Below, piece after piece: positions 52,334 through 60,446 of a stretch of DNA of 64,000 bases. This DNA comes from Spirosoma arboris (GTDB lineage Bacteria > Bacteroidota > Bacteroidia > Cytophagales > Spirosomataceae). Position numbers and translations under genes: made by a program. The notes under the pieces are model-generated. The model made no database searches. It was not told the DNA's origin and saw only the letters and a list, made by a program, of their open reading frames with translations. Each line of letters starts with the position of its first letter. The first letter of the stretch is position 1. The stretch is from NCBI RefSeq assembly GCF_009754945.1, contig NZ_WPIN01000008.1:186001-250000 (forward strand), read 5' to 3'.

Positions 52334-53503
52334 ATGAAAAAAGCAATTTTACTTATTAACTGTTTGTTTCTTGGTTTTGCTGCTCAAGCGCAGGATTCTA
52401 CTAGTGCTACTCCCGGAAAATTCACTTTCTCCGGTTACATGGACACCTATTATTTCGGCAACTTCAACAACCCAAAAAGCCAATCGAACTTAGGTTTGAA
52501 TGGTTCTGGCGTTGGTAATGCCCGGGCGTTCGATCAAAAGGCCGGTCAGTTTGGTATTGGCTTGATTCAGGCTAAGGCGGTTTATTCAGCCAGCAAGGTT
52601 GATGCTGTTATGGATCTGACGTTCGGAACGTTTGCTGACCTAGGTAACTATGGTAACAATGTAGGTTTGCTGGGTACGCCAGGTTCGACAGCTTTAGCCA
52701 TCAAACAGGCCTACATCGTTTTTAAAGCAACCGACAAATTATCGTTCACTGCCGGTCAATTTGGTACTCACATCGGTTACGAAGTAATTGATGCTCCGCT
52801 TAACTACAATTACTCGCTCTCCAACCTGTTCAACAACGGACCCTTCTATCACATTGGTTTAAAAGCCCAATATGCGTTTAGCGACAAAGCTTCGTTAATG
52901 GTCGGCCTGGTGAACAACGTCGATAACCTGGTTGATAACAATAAAAAGAAAGGCCTGATCGGTCAGTTCTTTTTCTCGCCTGTTTCGGGCTGGAATGTCT
53001 ACCTGAACGCTATTGTATCTAACGAAGCTTCGCAGGATGTTACGTCAGGAACGACAACAGTAAAGGCTGATGATGCAAACTACCAACTCTTCGATCTGAC
53101 GACAACGTATCAGATTACACCAAAGTTTTTCCTGGGTCTGAATGCAGCCAGTGGTTCGCAAAAGGGTGATTATCAAGGGGTAGGCGGTCCAGTAACGTCG
53201 AAGAGCTGGGGTGGAGTTGCTGGCTATGCTAACTACGCGTTCACTGATAAATTTGGCTTAGGTGTTCGTTACGAAACGTTCGATAACAAGAATGGAGCTC
53301 GCGCACTGACAGATGCTGCTGGTAATGGCGCCAGTGTTAACTCGATTACGGTTACAGGTAATATCACCGCTGCTGACGGTCACGTACTGCTCAAACCCGA
53401 ATTGCGGATTGATAGCTACTCGGCCAACAAATTTGAGAAAAATGACGGCTCGCTTACAACCTCACAAGCTACGCTTGGTATGGCCGCCATCTTTAAATTC
53501 TAA
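52334..53503 (+). CDS. Porin-like outer membrane beta-barrel protein
   Basis: 389 residues from the ATG at 52334, with a signal peptide (MKKAILLINCLFLGFAAQAQ). Putative 16-strand-type barrel: FTFSGYMDTYYFGNF, LTFGTFADLGNYG, LSFTAGQFGTHIGYEVIDAP, ending MAAIFKF. Followed 71 bases later by an ammonium transporter on the same strand, so it may provide outer membrane passage for a nitrogen substrate. Confidence 0.7.
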   Translation: MKKAILLINCLFLGFAAQAQDSTSATPGKFTFSGYMDTYYFGNFNNPKSQSNLGLNGSGVGNARAFDQKAGQFGIGLIQAKAVYSASKVDAVMDLTFGTFADLGNYGNNVGLLGTPGSTALAIKQAYIVFKATDKLSFTAGQFGTHIGYEVIDAPLNYNYSLSNLFNNGPFYHIGLKAQYAFSDKASLMVGLVNNVDNLVDNNKKKGLIGQFFFSPVSGWNVYLNAIVSNEASQDVTSGTTTVKADDANYQLFDLTTTYQITPKFFLGLNAASGSQKGDYQGVGGPVTSKSWGGVAGYANYAFTDKFGLGVRYETFDNKNGARALTDAAGNGASVNSITVTGNITAADGHVLLKPELRIDSYSANKFEKNDGSLTTSQATLGMAAIFKF

Positions 53504-53574
53504 TACAAGTACCTCGTTTTCTTAACCTAATTTAATTTTTAACTATTTCAGTACAACAAAAAACCTCGATTACC

Positions 53575-54909
53575 ATGCAAAAGCCCAATTACATTCCTCT
53601 TATTCTGTTGGGAGTTGTCGCCGTGCTCGGCGTAATCCCCGGTTTCAATGGCGTTCCAACACAAATTGTGACGGAAGGCATCAACTCTGGCGATACTGCC
53701 TGGATGCTTGTAGCTACTGCCCTGGTTTTATTAATGACGCCTGGTCTGGCGTATTTCTATGGCGGAATGGTTAACAACAAAAACGTGATCTCAACGATGC
53801 TTCAAAGCTTCGTTGCAATGGGCGTTATTAGTGTTTTATGGGTAGTAGTCGGCTTTAGCCTGGCATTTGGATCGTCGATTGGCGGTTTCATCGGTAACCC
53901 AATGGACCACTTCATGTTCAAAGGTGTGCTGGACGGCAAACCCTGGTCATTAGCGGCTTCAATCCCACTGGTTGTATTTGCTTTCTTCCAACTGAAGTTT
54001 GCTGTTATTACACCGGCTCTAGTAACGGGTTCAATGGCAGAACGTATCAACTTCCGGTCGTACGTTCTGTTTATGATTCTGTTCAGCCTGTTCGTATATG
54101 CACCATTAGCACACATGACCTGGCACCCAGATGGTATCCTGTTCAAACTAGGTGTGCTTGACTTTGCTGGTGGAACAGTTGTTCACATGTCGGCTGGTTG
54201 GGCTGCTCTGGCAGGTGCTTTGTACCTGAAGCGTCGGAAATCGCACCTCGAAGCTAGTTACTTCCCACCAGCTAACATTCCATTTGTATTGTTAGGTACA
54301 GGTCTACTGTGGTTCGGCTGGTTCGGATTCAACGCTGGTTCGGCAGTTGGCGCAACTCCACTTGCTGCTTCGGCTTTCGCTACAACAAACACGGCTGCTG
54401 CCGCTGCTGGTCTGGCTTGGGTACTATTCGATGCTGCTAAAGGCAAGAAAGTATCTGCTCTGGGTTTCTGTATCGGTGCTGTGGTTGGCTTAGTAGCTAT
54501 TACGCCAGCGGCTGGTTTTGTAACGATTCCAACAGCCATTTTCATTGGTACGGTTGGTGCTATGATTTCGAACTACGTTGCTCACCTACGCTCTAAATCT
54601 ACGCTTGACGATACGCTTGACGTATTCCCTTGCCACGGTGTTGGTGGTATGGTGGGTATGGTTATGACAGGTATTTTTGCAAGCAAAGGTGTTAACTCAG
54701 CGGTAGTTGACGAAGGTCTGGCATTTGGTCAAACGACTCTGTTTGTTAACCACATGATCGCTCTGGTTGCCGTTTCTGTTTTCGCCTTCGTTTTGTCGTA
54801 TGCCTTGTTGAAAGTAACGGATTTGATTCTACCACTGCGCGTAACAGAAGAAGACGAGAAGTCTGGTCTGGATGTCAGCCAGCATGACGAATTCCTCATC
54901 GAAGCGTAA
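53575..54909 (+). CDS. amtB: Ammonium transporter
   Basis: 444 residues, eleven-helix Amt fold. Signature regions: MTPGLAYFYGGMVNNKNV, FQLKFAVITPALVTGSMAER, DFAGGTVVHMSAGWAALAGA (first pore His), and DVFPCHGVGGMVGMVMTGIF (second). Moves ammonium across the inner membrane. No glnK follows; after the stop comes a palindrome and convergent genes, so regulation by PII, if any, is from elsewhere. Confidence 0.9.
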   Translation: MQKPNYIPLILLGVVAVLGVIPGFNGVPTQIVTEGINSGDTAWMLVATALVLLMTPGLAYFYGGMVNNKNVISTMLQSFVAMGVISVLWVVVGFSLAFGSSIGGFIGNPMDHFMFKGVLDGKPWSLAASIPLVVFAFFQLKFAVITPALVTGSMAERINFRSYVLFMILFSLFVYAPLAHMTWHPDGILFKLGVLDFAGGTVVHMSAGWAALAGALYLKRRKSHLEASYFPPANIPFVLLGTGLLWFGWFGFNAGSAVGATPLAASAFATTNTAAAAAGLAWVLFDAAKGKKVSALGFCIGAVVGLVAITPAAGFVTIPTAIFIGTVGAMISNYVAHLRSKSTLDDTLDVFPCHGVGGMVGMVMTGIFASKGVNSAVVDEGLAFGQTTLFVNHMIALVAVSVFAFVLSYALLKVTDLILPLRVTEEDEKSGLDVSQHDEFLIEA

Positions 54910-54911
54910 AT

Positions 54912-54990
54912 TATATGTATCATGTATGATATAGGGTATATGGCTTCGTTCACACATCCTATATCATACATCTTATAGCCTATATATAGA
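54912..54990. repeat. Heptad-word palindrome (ATGTATG type) after amtB
   Basis: 54915-54942 splits into four exact 7-base words (ATGTATC, ATGTATG and two variants). Perfect 14-base arms at 54922-54935 and 54958-54971. Same word family as 23850-23930 and 61845-61918. The remaining bases to 55145 hold a CCGTTCCC/GGGAGCGG hairpin and no gene. Confidence 0.75.
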
Positions 54991-55145
54991 AGTTATAATA
55001 GTAGATCATACATAGTACGTTATACAGCGACAGAGCCACAGGCACCTGTCTGGCCTAATGTCTGGCAGCTTTATCTGTGGTTTTGTTGTACTCATGGAGC
55101 CGTTCCCGCCTGGGAGCGGTTTCCTATTTTATAATAGGCTTTACT

Positions 55146-55553
55146 TTATATCGCCCGCATGCGATTGTTTTTGGGATTATGCTCCACTTCGGCCAGACCG
55201 AGTGCTTCCATCAAAGGCGGAACATACATCCCAAAACGTCCACGAAGGCCTTTTTTTAATCCATACCATCCACCAACTGGGTTTTCTGTCGATCTACCCC
55301 AGGCTTCAACAGTTCCGTCTTTGGCTGGCTTTTGTTCGTCAGCAGCACCAAGTTCCATCCAGTCACCATGCTCTTTGAGCATAGTGTGAAGATCGGTAAG
55401 GCAACGGTAATCGTACTGTAAAACAGTTTTTCCGACGGTACACATTAATATATCGTTGCCATCTTTCTCTGCTTTGTACATCGTGTAATCGGCAGTGCCA
55501 GGAGGAGTTTTTAATTGCCAGGGATTCTCTTTTGTTCCGTCGCCTTGTGTCAT
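55146..55553 (-). CDS. Conserved protein (resembles DUF6855)
   Basis: 135 residues. The sequence MTQGDGTKENPWQLKTPPGT, LTDLHTMLKEHGDWMELGAA and GTVEAWGRSTENPVGGWYGL agrees with a family of unknown function found in many bacteria. Cytosolic. Downstream of a DUF1304 gene on the same strand. Confidence 0.6.
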   Translation of the reverse strand: MTQGDGTKENPWQLKTPPGTADYTMYKAEKDGNDILMCTVGKTVLQYDYRCLTDLHTMLKEHGDWMELGAADEQKPAKDGTVEAWGRSTENPVGGWYGLKKGLRGRFGMYVPPLMEALGLAEVEHNPKNNRMRAI

Positions 55554-55572
55554 GGTTTGCTTGGTTTAGGAT

Positions 55573-55935
55573 TTAAGCCAGTAAGGTAACCGCTAAGGCT
55601 AAAATGGCGGGCAGCGCCTGAACAAAGAAGATGGATTTTTGAGCCGTCAATGCGCCATATATACCGGCAACAATCACACAACCCAGGAAAAATATAGCAA
55701 CGTTTATACGCCAGGCGCTATCGTTAATCAGTAGTGACCATATTAGACCGGCTGCTAGAAAGCCATTGTATAACCCCTGATTGGCAGCCAGAGCCTTAGT
55801 TGGTTCAAATAGCTCCGGGGCAAGTGATCGGAATGTTTTGCGCCCTCGGGTAGTCCAGGCAAACATCTCCAGCCATAAAATATAAATATGCTCGATTGCC
55901 ACAACACCAATTAGAATCTCAGCGATTAATTTCAT
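55573..55935 (-). CDS. DUF1304 membrane protein
   Basis: 120 residues from the ATG at 55935 (the frame is open further up through mtaB's terminator, which argues against the longer form). Four predicted helices; EHIYILWLEMFAWTT and ANQGLYNGFLAAGLIW are family hallmarks. Function unknown. Confidence 0.75.
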   Translation of the reverse strand: MKLIAEILIGVVAIEHIYILWLEMFAWTTRGRKTFRSLAPELFEPTKALAANQGLYNGFLAAGLIWSLLINDSAWRINVAIFFLGCVIVAGIYGALTAQKSIFFVQALPAILALAVTLLA

Positions 55936-55963
55936 GTAAGTAAGCGGTAAGAATAAGAAAGAT

Positions 55964-55991
55964 AAAAAAAGGCCGGTAATCATTACCGGCC
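55964..55991 (-). terminator. Intrinsic terminator of mtaB
   Basis: On the minus strand GGCCGGTAAT and its complement followed by seven T. 16 bases after the mtaB stop. Confidence 0.8.
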
Positions 55992-56006
55992 CAAGTTGCA
56001 AAAGAG

Positions 56007-57335
56007 TTAGTGTTTCTCCAACACCACTTCGAGCTCCTCAACTTCCATGAGCCCTTCCGCATTTATACGAGTCAATCGAACAGGTAGCGTCTCATTGATC
56101 AGTAGTGGATCGTATTGGGCTACCACCCGAACATAGTTTTCGGTAAAACCCTGCATCTGTCCGTTGGCGATATCTTCTTCAAATAGCACAGTGGCATCCC
56201 GCCCAATCTGAGAATTGTAAAAGGCCCGACGTTTTTTGTCGGACAGAATATGTAACATCTTCGACCGCTCGGCACGAACATGTCCTGGCACACTAGGCTT
56301 AATGCCTATTGCCGGTGTATTTTGGCGCTCAGAGTACGTAAATACGTGCAGATAAGATACCGGTAGTTCGTTCAAAAACAGATAGGTTTCTTTGAATTCG
56401 GTATCGGTTTCGCCGGGATGCCCGACAATTACATCCACACCAATACAGGCATGGGGCATTAAGGATTTGATTTTCTGTACCCGGTCGACATAAAGTTCGC
56501 GTTTATATCGACGACGCATCAGACCCAACACCCGGTTGCTCCCTGATTGTAGAGGCACATGAAAATGAGGTACAAATCGCTTCGACTGAGAAACAAACTC
56601 GATAATCTCATTAGTAAGCAAATTGGGTTCAATACTTGAAATCCGGAACCGCTCGATACCTTCAACTTCATCTAATGCTCGTACCAGATCGAAAAATGTT
56701 TCCTGACGCTGGCCGTCAATCAACCCAAAATCGCCAATATTTACACCCGTTAAGACGATTTCTTTAACACCACGTTCTGCGATTTCGCGGGCAGCACGTA
56801 CTACGTTAGCGACTGTATCGGAGCGACTTTTACCACGTGCGAGCGGAATCGTACAATAGGCGCAAGGATAATCACAACCATCCTGAACTTTCAAAAACGT
56901 GCGTGTCCGGTCGTTGAGCGAGTAAGAAGCATGATATTCGATCGCTTCTTCAATGGGCGAATTGAATACCTGCGCTGGTTGGCCGGTTGGCACTTTCTCA
57001 AATGTTGACATGAGTTCGTGCAACCGGAATTTCTCGGAAGCGCCCAAAACGGCATCGACTCCGGGAATTTCCGAAATCTCTTTGGGCTTCAACTGGGCAT
57101 AACATCCCAGAATAGCCACGTAGCCATCGGGGTTAATTTTCTGTGCTTCGCGAACAATTTTCCGGCATTTTTTGTCGGCATTGTCGGTTACAGAGCAGGT
57201 GTTTATGATGAAGATGTCTGGTTGTTGGTTGAACTCCACGCGTTCATAACCGTGCTGCTCCATTAAGCGAGCCAGGGTTGAGGTTTCGGAGAAGTTCAGT
57301 TTACAACCGAGTGTATAGAAGGCAACTTTTTTCAC
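56007..57335 (-). CDS. mtaB: tRNA t6A37 methylthiotransferase MtaB
   Basis: 442 residues. Methylthiotransferase domain with KVAFYTLGCKLNFSE and IINTCSVTDNADKKCR; radical SAM CxxxCxxC in DGCDYPCAYCTIPLARG; C-terminal TRAM domain. Converts t6A37 to ms2t6A37 in tRNAs reading ANN codons. Start is GTG at 57335. A -7-like TAATTTTG lies upstream. Confidence 0.9.
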   Translation of the reverse strand: MKKVAFYTLGCKLNFSETSTLARLMEQHGYERVEFNQQPDIFIINTCSVTDNADKKCRKIVREAQKINPDGYVAILGCYAQLKPKEISEIPGVDAVLGASEKFRLHELMSTFEKVPTGQPAQVFNSPIEEAIEYHASYSLNDRTRTFLKVQDGCDYPCAYCTIPLARGKSRSDTVANVVRAAREIAERGVKEIVLTGVNIGDFGLIDGQRQETFFDLVRALDEVEGIERFRISSIEPNLLTNEIIEFVSQSKRFVPHFHVPLQSGSNRVLGLMRRRYKRELYVDRVQKIKSLMPHACIGVDVIVGHPGETDTEFKETYLFLNELPVSYLHVFTYSERQNTPAIGIKPSVPGHVRAERSKMLHILSDKKRRAFYNSQIGRDATVLFEEDIANGQMQGFTENYVRVVAQYDPLLINETLPVRLTRINAEGLMEVEELEVVLEKH

Positions 57336-57419
57336 AGCTAACTTATAATATCCTGCAAAATTACAAAAAAATAACGGGTAGGGTTCCGATAGTTCTATTC
57401 GCCTACTTTTGTGTTACCT

Positions 57420-58127
57420 ATGCATTTGTTCTATCAACCCGGTCTGGGTTACTCCAATCCTGTTGAATTTTTAAGCGAAGATGATTCGCGCCACGCCATC
57501 AAAACCCTGCGTTTGGGTATTGGTGAGATTATTGCAGTTACCGATGGACACGGAAACCAATATACAGCCGTTATTACAAAAGCTGATGCCCGACGTTGTT
57601 TGTTTCGGATAACGAATACGCAAACAGCTCTCCCACGCCCATTCTCAATCCGGATTTGTGTGGCACCAACAAAAAATTTGGACCGTATCGAATGGTTTGT
57701 GGAGAAAGCAGTAGAGGTGGGTATAGAGCGAATAAGTTTCTTTTTCGGTCAGCATTCAGAACGCCGGGTTTTGAAACTGGAACGTATAGAAAAGATTGCT
57801 GTATCTGCCATGAAGCAGTCATTACAATCGTTTTTGCCTATATTAGATGAAGCTGTTCCATTTGGCGAACTGCTGAAAAATATATCAGAAAAGCAACGGT
57901 TTATTGCTCATTTGCCTGATGATGAACCTGCTGTTCATTTGGCTAAGTTGGCAACTATAGCTGGGCAATACGCGGTGTTAATTGGCCCCGAGGGCGATTT
58001 TTCAGAAAAGGAAATTCAGCAGGCAGTTGCGGCTGGTTTTAGGATGGTAACGCTTGGTCCCAATCGGCTGCGTACCGAAACAGCCGCTTTAACGGCCTGC
58101 CAACTATTGAACTTTATAAACGCATGA
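57420..58127 (+). CDS. rsmE: 16S rRNA m3U1498 methyltransferase RsmE
   Basis: 235 residues from the ATG at 57420. SPOUT methyltransferase: HAIKTLRLGIGEIIAVTDG (PUA-like start), KAVEVGIERISFFFGQHSER, and the SAM-binding knot VLIGPEGDFSEKEIQ...VTLGPNRLRTETAAL. A TACTTTTG box ends at 57411, so the leader is very short. Overlaps the next gene by 4 bases. Confidence 0.9.
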   Translation: MHLFYQPGLGYSNPVEFLSEDDSRHAIKTLRLGIGEIIAVTDGHGNQYTAVITKADARRCLFRITNTQTALPRPFSIRICVAPTKNLDRIEWFVEKAVEVGIERISFFFGQHSERRVLKLERIEKIAVSAMKQSLQSFLPILDEAVPFGELLKNISEKQRFIAHLPDDEPAVHLAKLATIAGQYAVLIGPEGDFSEKEIQQAVAAGFRMVTLGPNRLRTETAALTACQLLNFINA

Positions 58128-58783
58128 AAAAGCTTCTTATCTTATTCTTTATTTTCCATTCGTCAATTTTCATTGCCAAAGGTCAGTACGCCTATAAAAT
58201 TGCCAAGTTGAAATACAATGGCGGGGGTGATTGGTATGCCAATAAAACCTCATTACCTAATCTCATCAAGTTTGCTAATGCCAATCTTCGGATGAATATC
58301 TTTCCGGAAGAAGACATTGTTGAGCCTGGTAGTCCAGATATATTCGGTTATCCCTTTGTTCACATGACGGGCCACGGTAACATTACGTTTAGTGATGCCG
58401 ACGTGCAGAATATGCGTCGTTACCTGATGTCTGGTGGCTTTCTACACATCGACGATAACTATGGCTTGGATAAGTTTATACGTCGGGAGATGAAGAAGGT
58501 TTTTCCCGAACTTAATTTTATCGAGCTTCCATTCAATCATCCGGTTTACCAACAGAAGTTCAAATTTGCGAGTGGTTTACCAAAAGTACACGAACACGAT
58601 GGCAAGGCTCCGCAGGGCTTTGGGCTGATTTATCAGGGGAGGTTGATCTGTTTTTATAGCTATGAATGCGATTTAGGCAATGGCTGGGAAGATCAGAGTG
58701 TTTATAACGACCCTGAACCTGTTCGTCAGCAGGCTTTGCGTATGGGTGCCAATCTGTTACAGTATGCGACGACTACAAATTAA
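58124..58783 (+). CDS. DUF4159 protein (exported form)
   Basis: 219 residues, N-terminal signal (LLILFFIFHSSIFIAKGQ). Same family as the protein at 23932: LKYNGGGDWYANKTSLPNLI, FVHMTGHGNITFSDADVQNM, LMSGGFLHIDDNYGLDKFIR, CFYSYECDLGNGWED. Translation is coupled to rsmE (ATGA overlap). The pair of an exported and a cytosolic DUF4159 protein in one region is notable. Confidence 0.75.
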   Translation: MKKLLILFFIFHSSIFIAKGQYAYKIAKLKYNGGGDWYANKTSLPNLIKFANANLRMNIFPEEDIVEPGSPDIFGYPFVHMTGHGNITFSDADVQNMRRYLMSGGFLHIDDNYGLDKFIRREMKKVFPELNFIELPFNHPVYQQKFKFASGLPKVHEHDGKAPQGFGLIYQGRLICFYSYECDLGNGWEDQSVYNDPEPVRQQALRMGANLLQYATTTN

Positions 58784-58889
58784 TTAAAGTATTATTTGGG
58801 GAAGGAAAGCCAAATCGGTCGAAAATTCGTTAGTTTTGTAGTAATATTCTTAGTGACTCGTCTTGTTCACCTTTTAATTAATTAAGATT

Positions 58890-59702
58890 GTGATTGTACT
58901 GGCCGCATTTCTTGGACACTGGTATTTGTCCCTGTTCTGCCAAACATTTTTTCTGCACCGTTATTCGGCCCACAAAATGTTCTCGATGAGCAAATTCTGG
59001 GAGCGTTTTTTCTATGCATTGACCTATGTATCGCAAGGTTCGTCCTACCTGAGCCCACGTGCCTACGCTGTGCTACATCGGATGCACCACGCCTTTAGTG
59101 ATACTGAAAAAGACCCTCACTCTCCGCATCACACCAAGAATGTATTCACGATGATGTGGAAGACAAAAGATATTTATAACGCCGTATTACACCGCAAGCA
59201 GGCCATCGAAAAACAATTCGACCGGAATTATCCCGAGTGGAATTTTATTGAAAAGCTGGGTGATTCGTGGGTATCGCGGGCTGGTTGGGGTGTTTTGTAC
59301 ACCATATTCTATGTCTTTGCATTTATCTACCTGGATATGCACTGGGCATTTTTCTTTCTGCTTCCTGTTCACTTTGTGATGGGGCCTGTACACGGTGCTA
59401 TTATCAACTGGAGCGGCCATAAGTATGGTTACGCAAATTTCGACAATCAGGACAAATCGAAAAATTCATTGATTCTGGATGTCGTTATGATGGGTGAGTT
59501 ATTTCAAAATAACCACCATAAACGCCCTAATTCGGCAAATTTCGGAGCTAAATGGTTCGAGTTTGATCCAACTTTCCCATTAATTGGTATTCTGCACAAA
59601 CTTCATATTGTTCGATTAAGACCATCAGCTGAAGCGAAAAAAGCGCAATTTGAAGTTGGACACGACCGCCGGGTTGAAGTTGAAAAGGAAATTGAGGCAT
59701 AA
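58890..59702 (+). CDS. Acyl-CoA/fatty acid desaturase
   Basis: 270 residues. GTG start at 58890 is the only reasonable start, as a stop lies just upstream. Di-iron His boxes: HRYSAHK (HxxxxH), HRMHHAF (HxxHH) and QNNHHKRP; GHKYGYANF is also conserved. Two hydrophobic segments. Inserts a double bond in membrane fatty acids, relevant to cold adaptation. A TAGTTTTG box at about 58831 may be the -7 element. Confidence 0.85.
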   Translation: MIVLAAFLGHWYLSLFCQTFFLHRYSAHKMFSMSKFWERFFYALTYVSQGSSYLSPRAYAVLHRMHHAFSDTEKDPHSPHHTKNVFTMMWKTKDIYNAVLHRKQAIEKQFDRNYPEWNFIEKLGDSWVSRAGWGVLYTIFYVFAFIYLDMHWAFFFLLPVHFVMGPVHGAIINWSGHKYGYANFDNQDKSKNSLILDVVMMGELFQNNHHKRPNSANFGAKWFEFDPTFPLIGILHKLHIVRLRPSAEAKKAQFEVGHDRRVEVEKEIEA

Positions 59703-59726
59703 TCAACGTCTAGTTCTAGCCATAAA

Positions 59727-59797
59727 AAAAGCTCCGATAATCGGAGCTTTTTCTTTTTCTGTCATTCCGACGCGAGGAGGAATGACAGAAAAAGAAA
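59727..59797. terminator. Two nested hairpins between convergent genes
   Basis: First hairpin: AAGCTCCGAT / ATCGGAGCTT near 59730-59750, followed by T-rich sequence. Second: arms of roughly 18-19 bases around TTCTGTCATTCC and its complement, ending at about 59797, with a GACGCGAGG-like loop. The two share the TTTTTCTTTTTC part. Lies between the desaturase and the minus-strand nucleotidase. Confidence 0.7.
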
Positions 59798-60325
59798 CTA
59801 CAGCAAAACCTTTGCTACATCCTGCCAGGACTTTACGCGCTGAAACTGCTTGTCATCCCGGTTATGTAGGGCATCAAAAAGGAGACCTTCGCCTTGGAAC
59901 GTACGAAGATTTCGGGGCATATCGTCAATCAGGTAGGCTGTGTTCAGGACACTCTTATCGCCCATAAAAATGTAGTTGTGCCACGAAATAGCCGGAAAAT
60001 GTTCCTGTAGCCAATCCCATTTTTCGCGTAATGAGTTTGGGAATTCCTGGGCTGCTGATGCTACGAAAATATCGTATTTCTGCATAAGGTCGGCAATCAC
60101 GTCCTGCGCTCCTTCCATTACAGGAATATCGCTAAAGAAACCTGGTTCATAGACTCGCTTCGAGATGGCATCATACTCATTCTCATCGAACAGTTCGTGA
60201 AATGATTTTTCTTTTAATTCCTCAAGCGTGTAGCGAGGCATTTCGCCTTCCAGATAAAGCCGGATAAATTTGGCGTGTGTGTCGGCCATGACATCGTCCA
60301 TGTCAATAGCAATGCGTTGTTTCAT
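59798..60325 (-). CDS. 5'(3')-deoxyribonucleotidase (NT5C family)
   Basis: 175 residues. HAD motifs: IAIDMDDVMADTHAKF (nucleophile Asp), VASAAQEFPNSLREK (motif II region), and YLIDDMPRNL (motif IV). Removes phosphate from deoxynucleoside monophosphates. Separated from the E2 gene by a perfect 25-base palindrome. Confidence 0.8.
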   Translation of the reverse strand: MKQRIAIDMDDVMADTHAKFIRLYLEGEMPRYTLEELKEKSFHELFDENEYDAISKRVYEPGFFSDIPVMEGAQDVIADLMQKYDIFVASAAQEFPNSLREKWDWLQEHFPAISWHNYIFMGDKSVLNTAYLIDDMPRNLRTFQGEGLLFDALHNRDDKQFQRVKSWQDVAKVLL

Positions 60326-60334
60326 ATGTTTCTG

Positions 60335-60446
60335 AACCGGGATTTAGCTGATTTATGGATTTATTGGATTTTGTTTTTGCATTTCAATAAAATGGATACG
60401 TCATTAGCAAAATCAGTTTTATCCATAAATCAGCTAAATCCCGGTT
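60335..60446. repeat. 25-base perfect palindrome overlapping the E2 stop codon
   Basis: Arms 60335-60359 and 60422-60446 are exact complements (core GGGATTTAGCTGATTTATGG), loop 62 bases with more GGATT-type words. The right arm encodes the last residues of the E2 protein (KPGFS) and its stop. Words repeat at 8-9 base spacing (GATTT). Confidence 0.85.

Noticed and set aside
55936..56001. Extended N terminus of the DUF1304 protein
   Set aside because: Would begin inside the mtaB terminator; the inner Met starts the first family helix.
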